Position numbers and translations under genes: made by a program. Below are positions 6,033 to 7,109 of a DNA stretch of 7,109 bases, in pieces. The DNA is from Thermoproteota archaeon (GTDB taxonomy: Archaea > Thermoproteota > Methanomethylicia > Culexarchaeales > Culexmicrobiaceae), in the NCBI GenBank assembly GCA_003649145.1, contig QMQZ01000011.1, positions 1 to 7,109 of the forward strand, read 5' to 3'. How positions within the stretch are numbered: position 1 is the first letter of the stretch; the number at the start of each line of letters is the position of its first letter. Below the pieces are notes generated by a model that saw nothing but the letters and a program-made list of their open reading frames with translations, did no database searches and had not been told where the DNA came from.

Positions 6033-7025
6033 TTATAGGAGTGTTCTTTCATCAGCCTTCTTCAAGCAGTTTCTAATTATCTTAAAGTGCTGCCGAATAG
6101 TGTACTCTGTCGAATTTAGGTGTAGTGCTAAGAGCTTCTGAGAGAGAATTGGCTTACAATTTAATTCTTTTGACACTAATTTATCTGCGACGTAAACAAT
6201 TGAAACAGCAAGTAAATATGGATTTTTACCCACCTTAACGCGACTGTTGAGGAGCTTAGAGACATAATAAGCTTTTTGCATGAGAAGCAGGAAGTATTTT
6301 TCATCGTTTAGGTCGAGGTCTTCAATGCGCCTCTTCACGAACTTCAATTGCTTAAGCTTATTGACTATCTTTGGTAGGTAATCTTCTGGGTCTCTCAAGA
6401 AATGCTTGATATTAAGTTTATTCAATATTTCAGCCATCACTCTTGAAACAGTCCTTGGAATTACACGGTGCCCCATGCTTGAGAAGAGGGAAGTCACTTC
6501 TCTCAATGTGAGGGGGTATTTTAACTCTCTAGAGGCAATCAACAGTGATGCAGCGGCTAGAGAGTAGCTGGACCCCTTATCTTTCACGGCTTTGAGAGCT
6601 TTTAGGTAAATGTAGCTGGACCGCTCATAGACATTAGCTGGGACACGTAGAAAAGCGCAGGCTCTGCGCAGAGCATCCATTGCATCACTTCCCATCTTCA
6701 TTTGTGCTGAGCGAGAGTAGAGCTTATGTGTATGCTTTAACCTTGAGAATCTCTTGTAGCTTAGAACGTTTCCTCTTCTGTCTTTGAACTGACCTTTACA
6801 GCGGAGAATTATAGTTCCTAGACCATTTCGTTTTATCGGCTTTCCATCAGGGCTAACATAAATTTTAAATGAAGCAGAGAAGTCTGAGAGAGGCTCTATT
6901 TCAAAGGGCGGTGGCAAAAGCAATCTATCATCAACAAGGCCACAGGATGCGCATACCCATTCTCCATACTTTGATAAGACTAGGGGCCCGCCACACTCTC
7001 TACATCTCATAATTCGATTCCCCAT
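6033..7025 (-). CDS. TFB-family (TFIIB-like) transcription factor, divergent paralogue
   Basis: A 330-residue archaeal TFB. Known TFBs bridge TBP-bound promoter DNA and RNA polymerase, and paralogues can redirect transcription to gene subsets. The N-terminal zinc ribbon has CREC (8-11) and CASC (25-28), supplying C8, C11, C25 and C28. The B-reader region keeps NGLGTIILRC and DRRGNVLS (67-89), a divergent form of the usual GLGT..I...D..G motif. Two cyclin folds follow: about 112-205, with SLAAASLLIASRELKYPLTLREV, and about 213-325, with GKNPYLLAVSIVYVADKL and an HTH-like ILSQKLLALHLNSTEYTIRQHF. Both are intact but more diverged than housekeeping TFB; for example KDKGSSYSLAAAS replaces the usual GRS-type stretch. 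The length is slightly above the common 300-320. The start is ATG with GGTG five bases upstream; an ATG at 7010 is possible but lacks a site. The gene lies 43 bases before the pilus operon in the same direction, suggesting it could regulate it, as TFB3 does for Ups pili in Sulfolobus. Confidence 0.9.
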   Translation of the reverse strand: MGNRIMRCRECGGPLVLSKYGEWVCASCGLVDDRLLLPPPFEIEPLSDFSASFKIYVSPDGKPIKRNGLGTIILRCKGQFKDRRGNVLSYKRFSRLKHTHKLYSRSAQMKMGSDAMDALRRACAFLRVPANVYERSSYIYLKALKAVKDKGSSYSLAAASLLIASRELKYPLTLREVTSLFSSMGHRVIPRTVSRVMAEILNKLNIKHFLRDPEDYLPKIVNKLKQLKFVKRRIEDLDLNDEKYFLLLMQKAYYVSKLLNSRVKVGKNPYLLAVSIVYVADKLVSKELNCKPILSQKLLALHLNSTEYTIRQHFKIIRNCLKKADERTLL

Positions 7026-7030
7026 TCTAA

Positions 7031-7034
7031 CACC
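7031..7034 (-). promoter_or_regulatory. Shine-Dalgarno site for the TFB gene
   Basis: Minus-strand GGTG, five bases before the ATG at 7025. It is short but matches part of the archaeal anti-Shine-Dalgarno complement and favours 7025 over the in-frame ATG at 7010. Confidence 0.4.
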
Positions 7035-7109
7035 ATTTTTAAGAATTAAATAAATCTAAATATTAAATTTTTTCTTATATCTAAATACTTTTAATAGTAC
7101 ATTTTGTAC
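7035..7109 (-). promoter_or_regulatory. AT-rich promoter region of the TFB gene
   Basis: The 84 bases upstream of the TFB gene (to the window edge) are extremely AT-rich. Read on the minus strand, TTTAATATTT at 7067-7058 is a TATA-box candidate that would place transcription start near 7037, about 12 bases before the ATG. A second AT-rich stretch, GATATAAG at 7081-7074, is an alternative. The region carries a 9-base direct repeat and a palindrome (separate entries). The TATA assignment is uncertain in such AT-rich DNA. Confidence 0.45.
7054..7087. repeat. 9-base direct repeat in the TFB upstream region
   Basis: The plus strand reads ATCTAAATA at 7054-7062 and again at 7079-7087, a start-to-start distance of 25 bases. 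The inner copy overlaps the TATA-box candidate and the outer copy lies just upstream. A pair of identical sites at this spacing could be a regulator-binding pair, for example for autoregulation, but in DNA this AT-rich chance is a real alternative. Confidence 0.4.

Noticed and set aside
1..7109. CRISPR arrays, tRNA or rRNA genes, insertion sequences, clear terminator hairpins
   Set aside because: No regularly spaced repeats, tRNA-like arms, transposase coding or strong hairpin with a T-run was seen on reading both strands.

Overview
The window reads as chromosomal DNA of an archaeon, most likely a thermophilic member of the Thermoproteota (crenarchaeal side), though the lineage is an inference. 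The evidence is a TFB-type general transcription factor, an archaeal NOG1 GTPase, an AK6/Fap7-type adenylate kinase, a DUF504 (MJ1316-type) protein, archaeal type IV pilus assembly genes, short AT-rich intergenic gaps and Shine-Dalgarno stretches matching the archaeal 16S 3' end (GGAGGTGAT). The window is densely coding: eight genes, mostly overlapping or a few bases apart, with no RNA gene, CRISPR array, insertion sequence or long non-coding stretch.

Left block (39-1999), information processing. A leftward pair encodes the DUF504 protein and NOG1; the ribosome binding site of the GTPase lies inside the DUF504 gene. A 58-base divergent spacer separates this pair from the rightward AK6-type kinase. 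NOG1 and AK6/Fap7 are both ribosome-biogenesis factors, so this side looks like housekeeping.

Right block (1973-7025), all leftward: a divergent TFB-family factor, then after 43 bases a probable operon of four genes. These are a 690-residue TadA/FlaI-like secretion ATPase, a first single-domain TadB/GspF-like membrane protein (29-base overlap), a second TadC/GspF-like membrane protein (6-base gap), and a small Flp-like type IV prepilin (2-base gap). The prepilin has a textbook class III cleavage site (KNRRG|SPLLE, with Glu at +5). Together these give an ATPase motor, a two-subunit platform and a filament subunit: a near-minimal Tad-like archaeal type IV pilus. The prepilin peptidase must be encoded elsewhere.

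The most interesting points are the compact split-platform pilus operon, the atypical TFB paralogue beside it as a candidate dedicated regulator, the Cys-rich N-terminus and altered nucleotide-site motifs of the ATPase, a 9-base direct repeat and a palindrome in the TFB promoter region, and the 27-base tail-to-tail overlap between the pilin and kinase genes.
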